Positions 43,335 through 58,200 of a stretch of DNA of 64,000 nucleotides are shown piece after piece. The position numbers and the translations under genes were made by a program. The DNA lies in assembly GCA_020002185.1 (NCBI GenBank), contig CM034534.1, positions 60,853,448-60,917,447 of the forward strand, written 5' to 3'. How positions within the stretch are numbered: the stretch's first letter is position 1; the number at the start of each line of letters is the position of its first letter. A model generated the notes under the pieces. It had not been told where the DNA came from. It saw only the letters and a program-made list of their open reading frames with translations, and did no database searches. Source of the DNA: Paraescarpia echinospica (lineage: Eukaryota > Annelida > Polychaeta > Sabellida > Siboglinidae).

Positions 43335-43815
43335 GTCTGCCGTTATGAATCCAATGTTTCACTTATGGTCAGACCATTTCACTTCAAAGGGAAATGGAAC
43401 AAAGACAATGGCGTCTTCTTCAATGTATATTAGCTACAACCACATGCTGAAATGCGGCATATTTTGCGAAATTACGTTTTTATTACAAACCGACCTTGTA
43501 AAAGACCAACGAACCATATGCCATGACACATGTTAACAACTGAACTGGGTCCAGAAGGAATTGGTAGCGTGCCTGGACTTTCGCGTCATCGCCAAAATGC
43601 CAGCCTTCATGTTATCGGAGATTTCGGTAGAATCTTCCACTTTGAGTTCACAATCTGAGCAAACCACTAACGATAAAAATTGTAAATGAGGTTGCAAATG
43701 GTTAGTTTTCTATTAACTCGTTTATGTTCAAACACAAAAAGTTGCTATTTGTTTCTTTTTAATTTGCAATTGAATGTTTAGCATACGGGGTATGTCCAAG
43801 AAATAATAACATTAT
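43335..43815. other. Non-coding
   Basis: No gene recognised between the LINE fragments and the ABCC 3' end. Confidence 0.4.
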
Positions 43816-43825
43816 TTCATTTGAA

Positions 43826-44072
43826 GTATGCAAGAAGCCGTCAGTTAATGTTCTTCAGTTGTTTGGTCATGGCGTACAAGGCAGAGTGTACGAGAAGACG
43901 TCAGTTGCCGTTCTTCAGTTGTTTGGCCATGGTGTACAAATCGGAGTGTACAAAAAGTTGTCAGATGACGTTCTTCGGTTGTTTGGCCATGGCATACAAG
44001 GGGAGGTGTTCCAGAAGCCATCAGTTGACGTTCTTCAGTTGCTTGGCCATGGCATACAAGGCAGAGTGGCGG
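43826..44072. repeat. 60-bp tandem repeat grown from the last ABCC exon
   Basis: Words ttcttcRgtt and ggccatggYRtacaa recur exactly every 60 bp, for about four copies (43851, 43911, 43971, 44031). The last copy includes the ABCC stop codon and C-terminal codons, so the repeat is made of coding sequence extended into the 3' UTR. Confidence 0.9.
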
Positions 44073-44135
44073 TTGCTGAGAAGTTGACGCGGCGTGTCGA
44101 ACTCTCGGATCTGACCGGCGTCCAGAACCATCAGT
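44021..44135 (-). CDS. ABCC last exon (C-terminus)
   Basis: The acceptor tttcag ends at 44136. Encodes LMVLDAGQIREFDTPRQLL and the last residues to TGA. The phase fits the AG| end of the preceding exon. Confidence 0.92.
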
Positions 44136-44154
44136 CTGAAATAAATATGGTTCT

Positions 44155-44156
<2 letters not shown>

Positions 44157-44249
<93 letters not shown>
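44157..44249. repeat. (TG)n microsatellite in the last intron
   Basis: About 90 bp of near-pure repeat, starting about 20 bp upstream of the last exon acceptor. AT-rich (TA)n-like sequence follows to about 44480. Confidence 0.95.
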
Positions 44250-44251
<2 letters not shown>

Positions 44252-44425
44252 ACCACTCCACCTCAAGATGAATAATTTTATTGCATCAACACTGATGTAT
44301 TAAGATAAATACTATAAATGTATGTATGTGTATATGCACATAGTATATACACACACATATATATATGCATACATATTTATATATATATATATACATACAT
44401 TATACATATATATATATATACATAC

Positions 44426-44475
<50 letters not shown>

Positions 44476-44497
44476 CATTATGTAGTTTGTAAATTTA

Positions 44498-44881
<384 letters not shown>

Positions 44882-45187
44882 TCACAAAAATCTACATTTC
44901 CCGTTACTTCATTACTGCTATCATGGAAAACTACTGGTTCATCAGCCTGATGACCTACACTAAACACTGCCGAAACGTAACAATGAAAACAGGTAAAATT
45001 GGTTGAGAAATAAGAAAAAACATTACCTTACGATATATACAAGAAACTTGTCAACAACACAATTTCAATGGATATGCCTTTCAATAAACGAAGCTCCTGA
45101 TATGTTCCCTACGATAAATTTATACCTGTACAAACAGTCGAAACCAACGCTGAAACAAAATCGTTCTGAACAGGCACCCAAACTCAC

Positions 45188-45354
45188 CTTAACGAGTCTC
45201 CATTCTCACCGACGTCATAGTTCAGTGTGTTTGCCATCGCTGCCACTGTCGTTTCTAGGTTTGTTTTTCGCAATGCCGACCAAATCTGTGAGTCGCTGTA
45301 TCGTCCGAACGGATCGAGATTGTCTCTGAGCGAACCGGAGAACAACACTGGATC
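45188..45354 (-). CDS. ABCC exon: post-Q-loop segment of NBD2
   Basis: Encodes [20 protein letters not shown] and onward to GENGDSL. Acceptor tccatcag, donor gtgagt. Confidence 0.94.
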
Positions 45355-45481
45355 CTGATGGAGGAATGTATGTGGTAAAAATAACCCACGGTTAATTCGT
45401 ACTAATCCTCAACTTGTTACACACTACAATTGAAGTGAATTAGCATGCACATTAAAGTGATAACACAATCATCATCACCTC

Positions 45482-45483
<2 letters not shown>

Positions 45484-45550
<67 letters not shown>
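45484..45550. repeat. (AC)n microsatellite
   Basis: Near-pure repeat in an ABCC intron. Confidence 0.95.
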
Positions 45551-46102
45551 TCAAATTTAACTGTGCTCTTGTTATTTATCATATATACCGATAGGCATGC
45601 ACGCACACACACACCAAGTCATATGAAATCCGTTTTTAAAACTTATTGTGCATGCCTGTATATCGCCCAGTTATGGAGTACCTATAGGCTTAAGACCATG
45701 AGCCTACAACAATTCACTGAGAATCCTTTAGGGATCCCAAGATATTCTAGCGCGAGTGAAATGTTTGCGTATACAAACTTGCCAAGTTGTCAATATGTTA
45801 TAAGAAGGAGTATATATATATACATTTATGAAAGGTACAACAAAAATTATCAAGGTTTTGTAAATAGTGACATGATCTGTTCGTCTCTGTTGCAGAAAAA
45901 AATGGATGAAACAATTATTTTGTTTACGATAATATTCTTTATGTTGTTATACTAATTATTCATGATGTGGCTGCTATGACATGCACACATTTGTGTTGAG
46001 TAGCTTTGTGTCTTTTTTTCTCTTTCTCGTGTTGGTGTTATTACATGTATGATTATGGAACTTTCTTATATTAAGGACTGAGTCTGAAATAAACTTATCT
46101 TA

Positions 46103-46402
<300 letters not shown>

Positions 46403-47151
46403 TCACTGTTTTTCTTCGCACCAGGAACACTTCCAAGCCTTTTTATGATTATGTTGTACAAGAAGCAGTCTAATTTATATATTTTTAGTGACAACACAAG
46501 TATAGTCATAGTTGATCCGGAGATTATTCAAAAGTCCCAATCTTTAGTATATATCTTAATGGACAGGTCTGAGGTTCCGAGAGGAAGTGTGATTTGCAGA
46601 TCTTGGCTCCGCTGCTTGCCCTTTCGTCTTTCTGCTCTGTTATGTCGCAGATTCGTCGTGCGTTTAATACTTCCCAGGTGTCCCTATTACGTCCAGAAAA
46701 TATTGTGTATTCACCAACGTATTATCAATAAGGTATTTTGCCAGTCGTTGAACTTGAGGTTCTGAAGTCAGATACGTCAATTTATCAACAACTGGGCAAG
46801 TTCGTTCACTTCACGTTGTTTAGTTCACTCAGCTATATGGACTGTGGTGGATATTTGTGTACGAATAGCAATTGTTGCGTGGCTGAATGCTTCTCAGATA
46901 ACTCAATATGGTGGTAAATTGGACAGGTCTGTCAGGGAGCGAAGAGTAAAGAGTGTTGAATTGTTCTTTGGAGTGGACACCGCGCTATACAAGAATTGAC
47001 CCATTACCCTCCACTGCCACATCTCTGCTTCGTTCTGTGTACGGTCTGTTTCAAATTATACCTTGCCTGTTGGATGCTGCTGCGCCAAAATAGACAATCG
47101 GTAGCAAGGTCCTCCCAGTTGAATGACACAACACAATGTATAGTGAAAGTA

Positions 47152-50100
47152 ATTGGCGAGCGGCCAAGGCATTTTGTGTTACAAGCAGCCAACCATCTTA
47201 GATATTCTCTATTTACGTTACTGATAACGGTATGGTTTGTTGGACTTTCTGAATTTGAATTTTTAGGTCAGAAAACAGGTTTTTATGTAAAATTTGACAT
47301 AAATTTGATTAAAATCGTATTATGGTTCTGTAAGACATAATAACAATGTTACATGTTTTCAAATCAGCTTACTGTTTCTCTCTCTATTTAGACTACACGT
47401 TACGCAATCGGAGTTTCTATCGGGCAGATTTGAGACTTTTGGCCAGATATTGGTAATTTTTTACTCAAATGAACTAACGCAACCATATTATCCGTTATTT
47501 TCAGGATGTAATCAGTACGTTACAACTGTCCAACCATTTTAGGCTTTGTCCACACATATCATTGGTTATAGTATATGGCGTTTGCAAGACACGATTTAGA
47601 TTGTTTGATTAGTTATGGATAATTTTTGCTTAACATCAAATTTTACGAACAATTTACAAAAATCTGTTTTCCCACATGATGCCTACTAATTATGTTGTAA
47701 GTCGCCAATCAGGTACCGGTTGTGTAAATAGGTCACTGGTTACACAGTAGGTTTTTTTGCCTGTCAGGTTTTGGATTTTTGGTTTAATACGGGTTATTTA
47801 ACCAAATAAACAAAATGTGATTAAATAACTATTTATGCCTATTTATTTATTCAGGGCGTAATATTTGTTATTAACTTGTCAATCATTTCATAATTTTGGC
47901 CACGTGTTTCAATGTTTTCGGTTTTGGAAGAGACACACCTGTGTTTTGACATGTACATGCATTCACAATATACACTTGGATATATCCAGAGCGGCACAAT
48001 CTGCCAACGATATCAGATTGTTTATAATGGGTTCATAATATGCATTCACCTCCAAACGGATGTGGGACACCACACTATTTGCAGATGAACACTTTTATGT
48101 GCTCAATGTAGTGTCATCTCATCCAACATTACCAAATACAACCCAATAGTTCGTCTTACTGAATCTGGCCTGTGATGTTATGGAGTCGCAAGCTATAAAT
48201 TTCACGCGTGGAAGCCAAGAATGCTCTCCGTTGCTTACGTCATTCACAATCTGACAAACACGTAACTGTTCTTTTGCTGATCTGCACCCTTCACCATCCA
48301 AACTTCACATTCTTGCTTGTCGCAAATAAAGAGAAGCAACAAGAGGTAAACGCATGTGTCTATGTACACGATCACTATCCTGTTGAACGTGCTTGGCAGT
48401 GCATCATATGCACGTAACACGAGTCTCGTGTCTGTTTCTTTACTTAAATGCACGACATTTCTAACAGTTGATTTTGCGCTTTTGTTGTTTTGAAATCCCC
48501 CACCCACGACGAGTTCACATCCATCGGATATATAATGGAAGAGAAAGTGAGCCGGGTCAGGCTTGTTTTCATCTAGGCACTTGAACGGACTCCACACTTT
48601 AGGCAAGAGGATGCTATCTCGCTTTTGGTCTGCCGATAGTATGATCATCGTCAGATCGTTCAGGAAATGATCTAGAGAATCACCTCTCTACTGTAACAGT
48701 TGAAGGTGTTCTTTCCATCGATGATTTCTTCAAAGATATCAAAATCCAATAGTCATCTTGTGAACCATTAATGTGTTATAACCATTAATGCACATTAAAA
48801 CATTCTGATATGGTTGGCAGGTTATAACACTGATTATATCCTGTCACATGAGGTGTAAAATGGTTACTTATTAATTTGTTAACTAAATGTTGCAATTTCT
48901 TAGCTAAAATGTCCCATATTGGACCTAACATTAAACAATTGGCAGCTAAAAACTCATTATGTAATCACTCACCCACGTATAGAAATGTCAAATGGGTTGG
49001 TAACATACGCAGTAGGCCACAAGTGGGCTTTTGCCTAATTTTGCGTCAAATTTGACATTCCACAAAAAAGGGCTCGTAATGGGCACAAAACACATAGAGG
49101 CGTTCATCTGCAGGTTATGTGTTGTTGTCCATATCCACTTGCAGGTGTCAATGAAGCTGGACATGTTACTGTTTGAAAGGGGCACCAGGATCTGGAAAGG
49201 CAACCCCCAACAAAATGTGCATTGGGATTACATTTAGCTCGTCCACATTTCTGGCAAAGGTGTGAATTATACACTATTTTGTTCCGCTGGGTCAGTAACT
49301 TTTTTGAGTTACATGTCCGTAACTGTCTACATTTTGGGGTGCTAACACATTTACAGCAGTATTCATGTCAGCTAATCGTTCAAATTAGCCGTTGTAAGAA
49401 CCAAACTCTTGACAAAAAGTAATTACCCTGAAATGTTATCGCAAAACGCGGCGCTCGCGAATTGCGCACGTTTACTGAACTATATCGTTAATAAATCGCC
49501 CAGGACGTACCTAAAGGTGATATGATGTAATCAAAACTAGACTCCATCAGTAATGCAGACATTGTATCTAAACAAACTACGCTGATTGGCTTTTGGGGAA
49601 AGGGAGAAATCTGCGATGTAAAGCCTTTTTGAAAGATATGAGACGTGAGGTCCGGCTGGGATGCAGACAGATACAAGTATGTAAAGAGTTGAACCATCAG
49701 GGGTGGACGGGTGTTTGATCAACATTTCTTGCAATTCTTGATATCTGTATTGAGCTTGTAACTCGGGGATGCGAGTTCAAATGCAGTACTGTCTCCTGCA
49801 GCTGCAGTCGGAGTAGCCCAATCATATGATATGAGAGGGTGCCATGGGTGCGTACGCATCCCTCCGCTGAGAAATTTTGCTTCCCGCATCGTAAACTTTG
49901 AAACGTGTGGCCATCGATATGATATGATTGGCACGTTGCACCACACCGATTACACCCTGACATATAATGGATAATTAGTCATATAAACACAATTGTGGCT
50001 ATTTGTTTGAATAACCTATCTATAGCCAAAAATCCCAAACCTGGCCGCCTACTGTGTAACCAGTGATATATTACAGAACCAGTACCTAGTTGGCGATTTT

Positions 50101-50642
50101 TAGCATACCCACGTAGTAGGCCTCATGTAGACACAATAGTTGTTAAACTAATTTTGTGTGAAATTTGATGTTAACCATAACAATCCAAATTGTGTCTAGC
50201 AAACGCCATATACGATAACCGTTGATATATGTGGACAAAATCTAAAGTGGTTGGAAAGTTGTAACCCACTGATTAAATTCAGAAAAAAATAATAGTTAAC
50301 AGAGTTGCTTAACTACATTTTGGTCAAATTTTTCATTTTGGGGGAACAAATTACCCATATCTGGCCAAAACCCAAAATTAGACCGAAAAAAACTCCAATT
50401 GTATAATGTTTGGCCTATGCAGAGAAATGTTAAGCTGATTTGGAAATATATAACATTGTTTTATGTCTTATAAAGCCATAATACGGTTTTGATCAAATGA
50501 ATGTCAAATTGTACATAAAATCCCGTTTTCTTACCTAAAAATTAAAAATAAGAAAGTCCAACAACCCATACCATAACCAGCAACGTATATGCCTATGAAA
50601 TTTTTTTATGAGCACTTTTCTCGTTCTTGGCCGCCCGTCTAA
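47152..50642. mobile_element. DNA transposon remnant with about 700-bp terminal inverted repeats
   Basis: 47152-47870 is similar in inverted orientation to about 49945-50642, with conserved blocks such as gttggactttct, ttggccagatat and actggttacacagtagg at matching distances. Identity looks about three quarters, so the copy is old. The inner 2 kb carries a broken - strand ORF (48119-48660) and cysteine-rich scraps. It lies wholly in one ABCC intron. The superfamily was not determined. Confidence 0.75.
48119..48660 (-). pseudogene. Internal ORF remnant of the inverted-repeat transposon
   Basis: Two overlapping frames contain FHYISDGCELVVGGGFQNN, SKETDTRLVLRAYDALPSTF and YIDTCVYLLLLLF, then a downstream QIVNDVSNGEHSWLP. 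The D-T-R and I-D-T-x-V pattern occurs in an uncharacterised protein family common in invertebrate genomes and associated with mobile DNA. Broken and not expressed as a whole. Confidence 0.45.
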
Positions 50643-50741
50643 AACAATGTTTCATATTGAACACGCTGTTCTAGCCTACCCTGTGAATGAATGACTTTGA
50701 GGTATGTGCGCCAAATCACTTTGAAACTCTTCAAATGACGC

Positions 50742-51045
<304 letters not shown>

Positions 51046-51270
51046 GTGTAGCGAACTGTCGTTCATAACACTTTTTTAAATAAAGTGTCTAGCCCGGTAA
51101 TAAATGTATGCCATGTTATGTTGTATCATTGGACTATCAAAGTTGAACATTAAGGGTCAGACCTACTTCCAGTATTCCAAATAATACAATACAAAATATC
51201 TTTTCGAATGTCGTTTTACGGAAAGGTTATTGCGTATGATTTGCAAGTAATATTCCACACCTAATAATAC

Positions 51271-51417
51271 CTTTTCTTTCGGCGCGATCTGAGCAGATAT
51301 TCCCCGCAAGACAAGACATACCCCTGGACGATATCTTGCTGAGTAACGTCGGAATTCGATGGCACCTTGTTGAGGCCATGTGGCCGGGGGTGTACGGTCA
51401 GGTACGTACCAAGGAGC
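51271..51417 (-). CDS. ABCC exon: entry strand of NBD2
   Basis: Encodes APWYVPDRTPPATWPQQGAI through IAPKEK. 49 codons, phase 0 at both ends. Confidence 0.92.
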
Positions 51418-52003
51418 CTGCAAATCCAATTTAAGACTTCCCGTGAATTTACATGATTTCAACTAAAACGTTATTGTGTCATTGTATGTCTTTAGAGAAA
51501 GGTGTTTCATTTCTAGCGGCACTGTTGAACCTCGTTTTATGGTCAACTCGGTAATACACCCACCTCCCAAATAAGGTCAACCGTGTTTTGTACAGTCCTA
51601 ATTACTGTTATATTATTGTGTAACGTTTAGAAAATTAGTCCCGCGAATAAGGTCACCTCACCATTACGGTCATTTTTGCCCAGTCCTGAAGTTCACCTTA
51701 ATGATGAGATTCCACTGTACATTTAAGTGTAGCGTTAAAGTAGAACATGATATAATTTGCTTACATAGTGTACCTTAAATAACGTGATCTTGTGTTTTTG
51801 TATCGAACTGTTACCAGAATGGCCCTTCTGGTAGTTAAACTGTGACATTAAAAGCATACAAATAGAAATACACAGAGTATGCATTCCACGAAGTCTAACC
51901 ATTTTAAACACATGTTTGGATACCAGAAGAAATGCCCCTACTTTGCAATGTTGAGTCTGTTTACACAGATGGGCTGTCATGCTGTCATGCTGTCATGCTA
52001 TAC

Positions 52004-52105
52004 CTCGCTAGTGACGCCACTGTATTCCTTGATCCTTTCTACGGAGACGATGTTTGCTTCTAATTCTGCTGCATTCCTCAGGCATAAATTGATACAACCG
52101 GTGAC
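52004..52105 (-). CDS. ABCC exon: end of TMD2 coupling region
   Basis: Encodes VTGCINLCLRNAAELEANIV and SVERIKEYSGVTSE, the conserved VERIKEY link between TMD2 and NBD2. 34 codons. Confidence 0.93.
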
Positions 52106-52839
52106 CTGAAGATAATTCAATAATTTTGAATAACAGTATTTCCCATCGGATAGACGCAGTCAAACTGTATAGGTATACGGGTATGTGTCTAACTAGATTA
52201 CGTTAATATCCTGACTAACTAGCAGGTTAACGTATTTGTCACTTCGACGAAATTTGCACAAATATCAACCTGCATAACAGTTATAGTATAATGACTATAT
52301 ACAATATTTTAACTCAACATATATCAACATTTAGTAATAATTACATTAATAATAACATTATTATTATAAAGTTATAACACGATATCCAGTCTGGCCTGCT
52401 CGAAGCCCTTTACACAACACTCTCTCGTAGACCCGTTCATTCGAACAGTATCCCGACTTTGGAAGCATTCTGCCCCCGCAACAGTTACTCCGTGAATATT
52501 ATGTGTACGCAAACACCCAATACTCTCTACAGACAGGTACACATTCACAGAGCTGACAGAAATGGAGCAACAAGATGTGGTCTTCTGTGGTCGCTAATTA
52601 AGGCAAGCCAATGTACTGCCACAGTGGCGTCCTTTGGAGCCACAGCTGCAGCAAACAAGTCAGTAACTCCAAATAACTACATTCTTGAGTTTTGAAATGC
52701 ATCACCGATTGGTAGATCAAAGGTCAAAGGTTCAAGGAAGGGAATTAACATACAAAAAGAAGAATTATCCTCGGTTCCTAGAAACAGACAGCCCCAAAGG
52801 TTAGTGTGCACAGACAAACATACATATATGCATACATAG

Positions 52840-53239
<400 letters not shown>

Positions 53240-53240
<1 letters not shown>

Positions 53241-54655
53241 GTAGTACACAGAGCGTAGTCTTGAGAAACGATGCTGATGCGCTCTGTTTTCAGTTTCTGG
53301 AAATGTGGCAGCGTCCGCTGTGGCTGTGCAGTCCAATTCGGAAGTGACAGTACCTGCCGCAGCCAGAACAGACGAAACAGGATGACAGTGGTGGTGCACC
53401 TTGGTGTTTGTGCCGCAACCTCTTCTCAGCCGCCTGCTGGCGTTTCTTTCCGTCAGCCCACCCAATGCCTCTATATACAGTCTGACGCCAAGTAGTGCGA
53501 TTTTCGGACACTGTCTCCCAGTCTTCGGAGCTGATATCACAGGCTTTCAGATCGCGCTTGCAGAGGTCCTTGAAACTGAGGTCTGGGCGTCCCACTGCCC
53601 TCGCACCAGTGGCGAATTGTCCATACAGGATGTCTTTCAACAATCGGTCAGCCTCCATGCATCGTAAGTGGCCCAGCCAGCGGAGACGTCTGTGGCCCAG
53701 GGGTGATTACATGCTGGGGATCCTAGCACGGTCCAGTATCTCGCTGTAAGGGACACAGTCCTGCCAAGTGATACCGAAGATGCACTTGAGGCACCACATG
53801 TGGAAGGTGTTGTGGCAGCACTCCTGGTGTATGCAGGTGGTCCACGATTCGCTGCCATAGAGAAGTGTGCTCAGCACACAGGCCTGGTAAACTCTCATCT
53901 TGCTTTCTCAGTGAGCATCGTATTTTCCCATACTCTTTTGGTCAGCTTTTCCTTAGTGGCTGCAGCCTTTCTGATGCGCCTGTTTATCTCAGTGTCCAGC
54001 GAAAGGTTGTTGGAGATGACATTGTTTGACCCGAGGTAGGTGAAGTCGTCTACAACCTCCATGATGTAGTCATTGATCTTGATAGAGGGGACTTGGCTGG
54101 CATCCCGCGCAATGGCATTCGTCTTCTTCAGGCTGACAGTGAGTCCAAGCTCTCTGTAGGCATGTGCAAAGTTAACAACCATCCTCTCCTGAGTGGGAAG
54201 TGAATGTTACATCACCCTCAAACAGCAGCTCCCTGATGCACACCTTTGTCGCCTTTGTTTTGGCACGCAGACGTGCCAGGTTGATCAGCTTCCCATCAGA
54301 TCTGGTGTGCAGGTAAATGCCGGCTGAGGAAGAGACGAAGGCATAGAACAGCAGACGGGGAAGGGTTCCGATGTCGAACCGTCATACACGTATGTGCCTT
54401 TCATGTTCTCATGGAAGGAAACTGCCATGCTACGAAGGTTAGGAGGGCAGCCGATCTACTCAAGCAGGCGGAAGAGTCCTTTTCTGCTTACAAGATCAAA
54501 AGCCTTAGTTATGTCGATGAACTCCATGTACATGGGCATTCCCTGCTCTCTGAACTTTTCCTGGAGCGGGCGTACTGAGAAGAGATCACATCAATGGTGG
54601 ATCTTCCTGCTCTGAACCCGCACTGAGATTATGGGTAAACACGACAAGCAAGTTT
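53240..54655 (-). pseudogene. LINE RT and C-terminal fragment in an ABCC intron
   Basis: - strand blocks in broken frames: an RT start near 54620-54480, YRELGLTVSLKKTNAIARD and VDDFTYLGSNNVIS (about 54150-54000), VLSTLLYGSESWT (about 53870), and a tail with LKACDISSEDWETVSENR and a CSGCGR motif (about 53330-53560). Confidence 0.75.
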
Positions 54656-55100
54656 CTGAAGTCTGATTAGCAAGACCCGAACAAAGGCCGGCCCCACAAT
54701 GCTCAATAATGATATGCCCCTTTAGTTGTTGTAGTCACTAAGATCGCATTTGTACTTGTACAAGGTGACAATTGTAGCATCCCGCATTTGTCGAAGTACT
54801 GCTCATTCATACTACTACTACTACTACTACTACTAATAATAATAACTAAGTAACTAAACTAAAAGTAACTTCTTTTGCGCCTAAATCCTCGGAAAACAAG
54901 CTCAGAGTCGCATTAATACAAAATGGTTAGTCAATATCAGAATCGATAAGCCATATCAAAGTCGTCAACAGTTGGATAATTACGCATGGGAGCTATGGTG
55001 GATACGCAAGGTTATACAGGTGAGTTTTTAAATGACGGCGAAATTATATAATATTTTCAAATGATCTAGATTTAACAAGATTGTCACCCAGGGAATTAAC
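54656..55100. other. Intron sequence, no gene
   Basis: Contains a short (CTA)n near 54805-54835. Nothing else seen. Confidence 0.45.
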
Positions 55101-55109
55101 TATAGATGG

Positions 55110-56480
55110 CAAGTTGACAAGGAAGCCCTTTGGCTTATCGAGAGTCCAACCCTTTTATCTACGTGTATAGAGCCCTTCTGAGGTAGGTGTGGACTTTATT
55201 ATTAAACATATTCACGCCACTAGCACCTACACAATCAGCAGATAATCTGTTCCATTCATTTACAGTCCTTCGTGAAAATGGGATATTTTTTATATCTAAT
55301 CTACACTGCTCCTTTACTAATGTAACTTAATATCGTCTAGTCCTTCTATCTTTCGTAACTGCTAAAAAATATTTCTATAAATATTTTCATAACCATTCAA
55401 TATTTTGTACATTTCTATCTGGTCTCATCTCAATCTCCTGGTTAAGCCATATTCTTTCAGGCGTATTTCATAACTAAGATCCCTCAGTTTTTGTATCATT
55501 TAAGTCGCTCTCTTCTGTACTATTTCTAGCATATATATGTCCTTCTTGCGATATGACCTCCACGTTTGTATACAATATTCTAAATGTTATTTTGTACAGT
55601 GGTATTATTAGTTCTTTTTACTTATACGCTATATTTCGCGTAATTAATCCAAGGATTTAATTTCCCTTTGAAGCTGCAATTGCGCACTGCTCTGAAACCT
55701 TCATATCTGCACTAATGGTTAACCCTAAGTCCTTTTCTTTTATAGTGTACTTAGTACAGTACCTCCATTGTATATTCTACATCTTCGTTCCCATGTCCTG
55801 TGTGGAGGTATTTATATTTCCCAAAATTTAACAACATTTGCCACTTTTCAGACCATTTGATCAACCTGTCAAGATCATCTTGTAAATGTTGTCTATCGCT
55901 ATCACTTGTAATCCTTCTAAACACTTTTGTATCATCCGCAAATTTCAACACCTTGCTTGTTATATCATTGTCCAAATCGTTGATGTATATTAAGACTAAT
56001 ATAGGTCCCAGTACTGATCTTTGTGGTACCCCACTCAATACCGATTTCCAGTTTGAAGCCTCCCCATCAACTACTACACGTTGTCTTCTGTCAATCAGCC
56101 ATTTTTCTATCCAGTTTATTATACCATTTCCTATGCCATGGGCCTATAGCTTAAGCAGTAATCTTTGATGTGGCAGTTTGTCGAAAGCTTTTTAAAAATC
56201 CCAATAGATGATATCTACTGGTGATCCATCGTCTACCCACTTAGTGATATCTTCCAAAACAAACATAACATATTTGTTAAGCATGACCTCGCTTTTAGAA
56301 AACCATGTTGAGATGGGTTCATTAAGTTATGTTTAACAAGGAAATCCACTATGTGATCTTTTATTAGTCTTTCTAATAATGTGCAAATCACTGATGTTAA
56401 ACTCACTGGTCTGTAGTTCTCTGACTTGTTTGTAGAACCTTTTTTAAATAACGCTATAATATTTGCTTCTTTAAACTCAA
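55110..56480 (-). pseudogene. CR1-like LINE RT fragment
   Basis: Order on the - strand: KEANIIALFKKGSTNKSENY, RPVSLTSVICTLLERL, then SGVPQRSVLGPILVLIYIND and VLKFADDTKVF (catalytic ADD), then a NEWNRLSADCVGASG tail near 55250. Typical CR1 layout with several stops. Confidence 0.8.
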
Positions 56481-56579
56481 TGAAAAGGAGCATTACACAA
56501 AGAGGGAGGATATTCCAGAGAGTTAGTGCAGCAATAGAAAATGACCTAGTTTTAATATCAGTATAGACTTTACGCACAA

Positions 56580-57066
56580 AAAATAAATCAGAAATAAATG
56601 ATCCAAGCTGGATAGCTTTTCTACAGGAGTAAGCAATGAATATAAATACGCTGGTTGCTTACATGAAAGTGCCTAGTAGGTAACGGTACAGATTTAAAAA
56701 ATAATACGATATCGGACAGGAAGCCAGTGCAAAGACTTCAGAAGAGGCACTGAGTGAGAAAACTGCGGAGACCGAGTCACAACCCTAGCTAAGCAATTCC
56801 GTACACGTTGTAACCTAGTGATATCCTTAAGGGCAATATTGTGAAAAAGGGAATTACAATAGTCAAACATACTAGTAACAAGTGCAGTTGCGATAGTTTT
56901 TTATAACAGAAAGAAGCAAATAATGGCGTATACGTCGCGAATCACGAATATGATAATAACAGCAGCGACAAGTTTGAGAAGTATTTCGTCTACACTTTAA
57001 ATTATCATCAAAGGTTACTCCGAGATTTCGTGCTGAAGGTGCAGGCGTAACATACTGACCAAGCAT
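56580..57066 (-). pseudogene. LINE (L2/CR1-like) RT C-terminal scrap
   Basis: Reads NLGVTFDDNLKCRRN and CRCCYYHIRDSRRIRHYL, the usual region after the RT catalytic core. Confidence 0.65.
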
Positions 57067-57089
57067 TACTTACTTACTTATGCCTGTCA

Positions 57090-58200
57090 CTCCTACTGGG
57101 GCATAGGCCGCCAACAACTGTTCTCCAGCGTCCACTGTCCTGGGCCATTTTCTCCAGTTGGTTTCAGGTGTACCTATCCTGTTGGTGTCTGCTCCAAGTT
57201 CTCGGCGCCAGGTGTTTCGTGGTCGACCTCATTTCATCTTTCTCTGCGGGTTCCAGGGCAGCGCTTGTTTGGTGAGGTTTGTGTCTGGTTCCCGCAGTGT
57301 GTGCCCGATCCATCCCCATCTTCTTTTCCTGATCTCCTCATCCAAAGAAAGTTGACTGGTCCTCTGCCACATATCCACATTTCGGATTTTATCTGGACAA
57401 TGAATACGAAGTATTCTTCTCAGGCAGTTGTTGGTGAAGGTATGCAGCCTCTTGATGGCTGCCTTTATTGTCCTCCAAGTTTCGGACCCATAAAGTATGA
57501 CAAATTTGATATTGGAGTTGAAGAGCCTGACCTTAGTTTGGGGTGCAATGGATTTGGTATTCCAGATGTTCGTGAGTTGTAGGAAGGCTGTTCTGGCTTT
57601 GCCAATTCTTGCTCTGACGTCGGCATCTGTTCGAACCTCTTTGTCGATGACGCTTCCACTTTTTCAAGGGCACTTCCTTGTAGCGTGATTACTCTGTTGG
57701 TGGCGTTGATGTGAATGGTTTTTGTTTTCCCTTTATGGATGTTGAGGCATATTTGGAAGATGTGCTTGCCAGCGCTTTTGTTTTGTCTTGTCTTGTATCT
57801 GTTGGTAGTTGTGAGAGAGTAGGGCTATGTCATCTGCGAAGTTCAGATCGTCCAGTTTCTTCCACAGCGTCCACTGGATGTCATTTCTTCTCTGTTCCGT
57901 AGAAGTCTTCATGACCCAGTCAATGGTCAGGAGGAAGAGGAACGGCGACAACAGACATTCTTGCCGCACTCCGGTCTTAATCTGGAAGGTCTGGGTGAGC
58001 TGACCTCCATATAGAACCCTGCTGGTCATTCCTTCGTAGGAATTCCTTATGAGGTTCACGAGCTTACTTAGTGTCCGAGGAGTTTCCAGAGGGCCTCTCT
58101 GCCTACTCCTCGGTGTACCAATAATAAGAAACTCTATTTTATCAGCATCTAACATTAATCTAATCTCTGTCATCCATTCAAACGACGAAAATATCATTAA
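57090..58200 (-). pseudogene. LINE RT fragment
   Basis: - strand frame 57733-58197 contains YEGMTSRVLYGGQLTQTFQI, KTGVRQECLLSPFLFLLTID and LDDLNFADDIALLSH (catalytic ADD). Tail fragments run down to about 57100. Confidence 0.8.
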
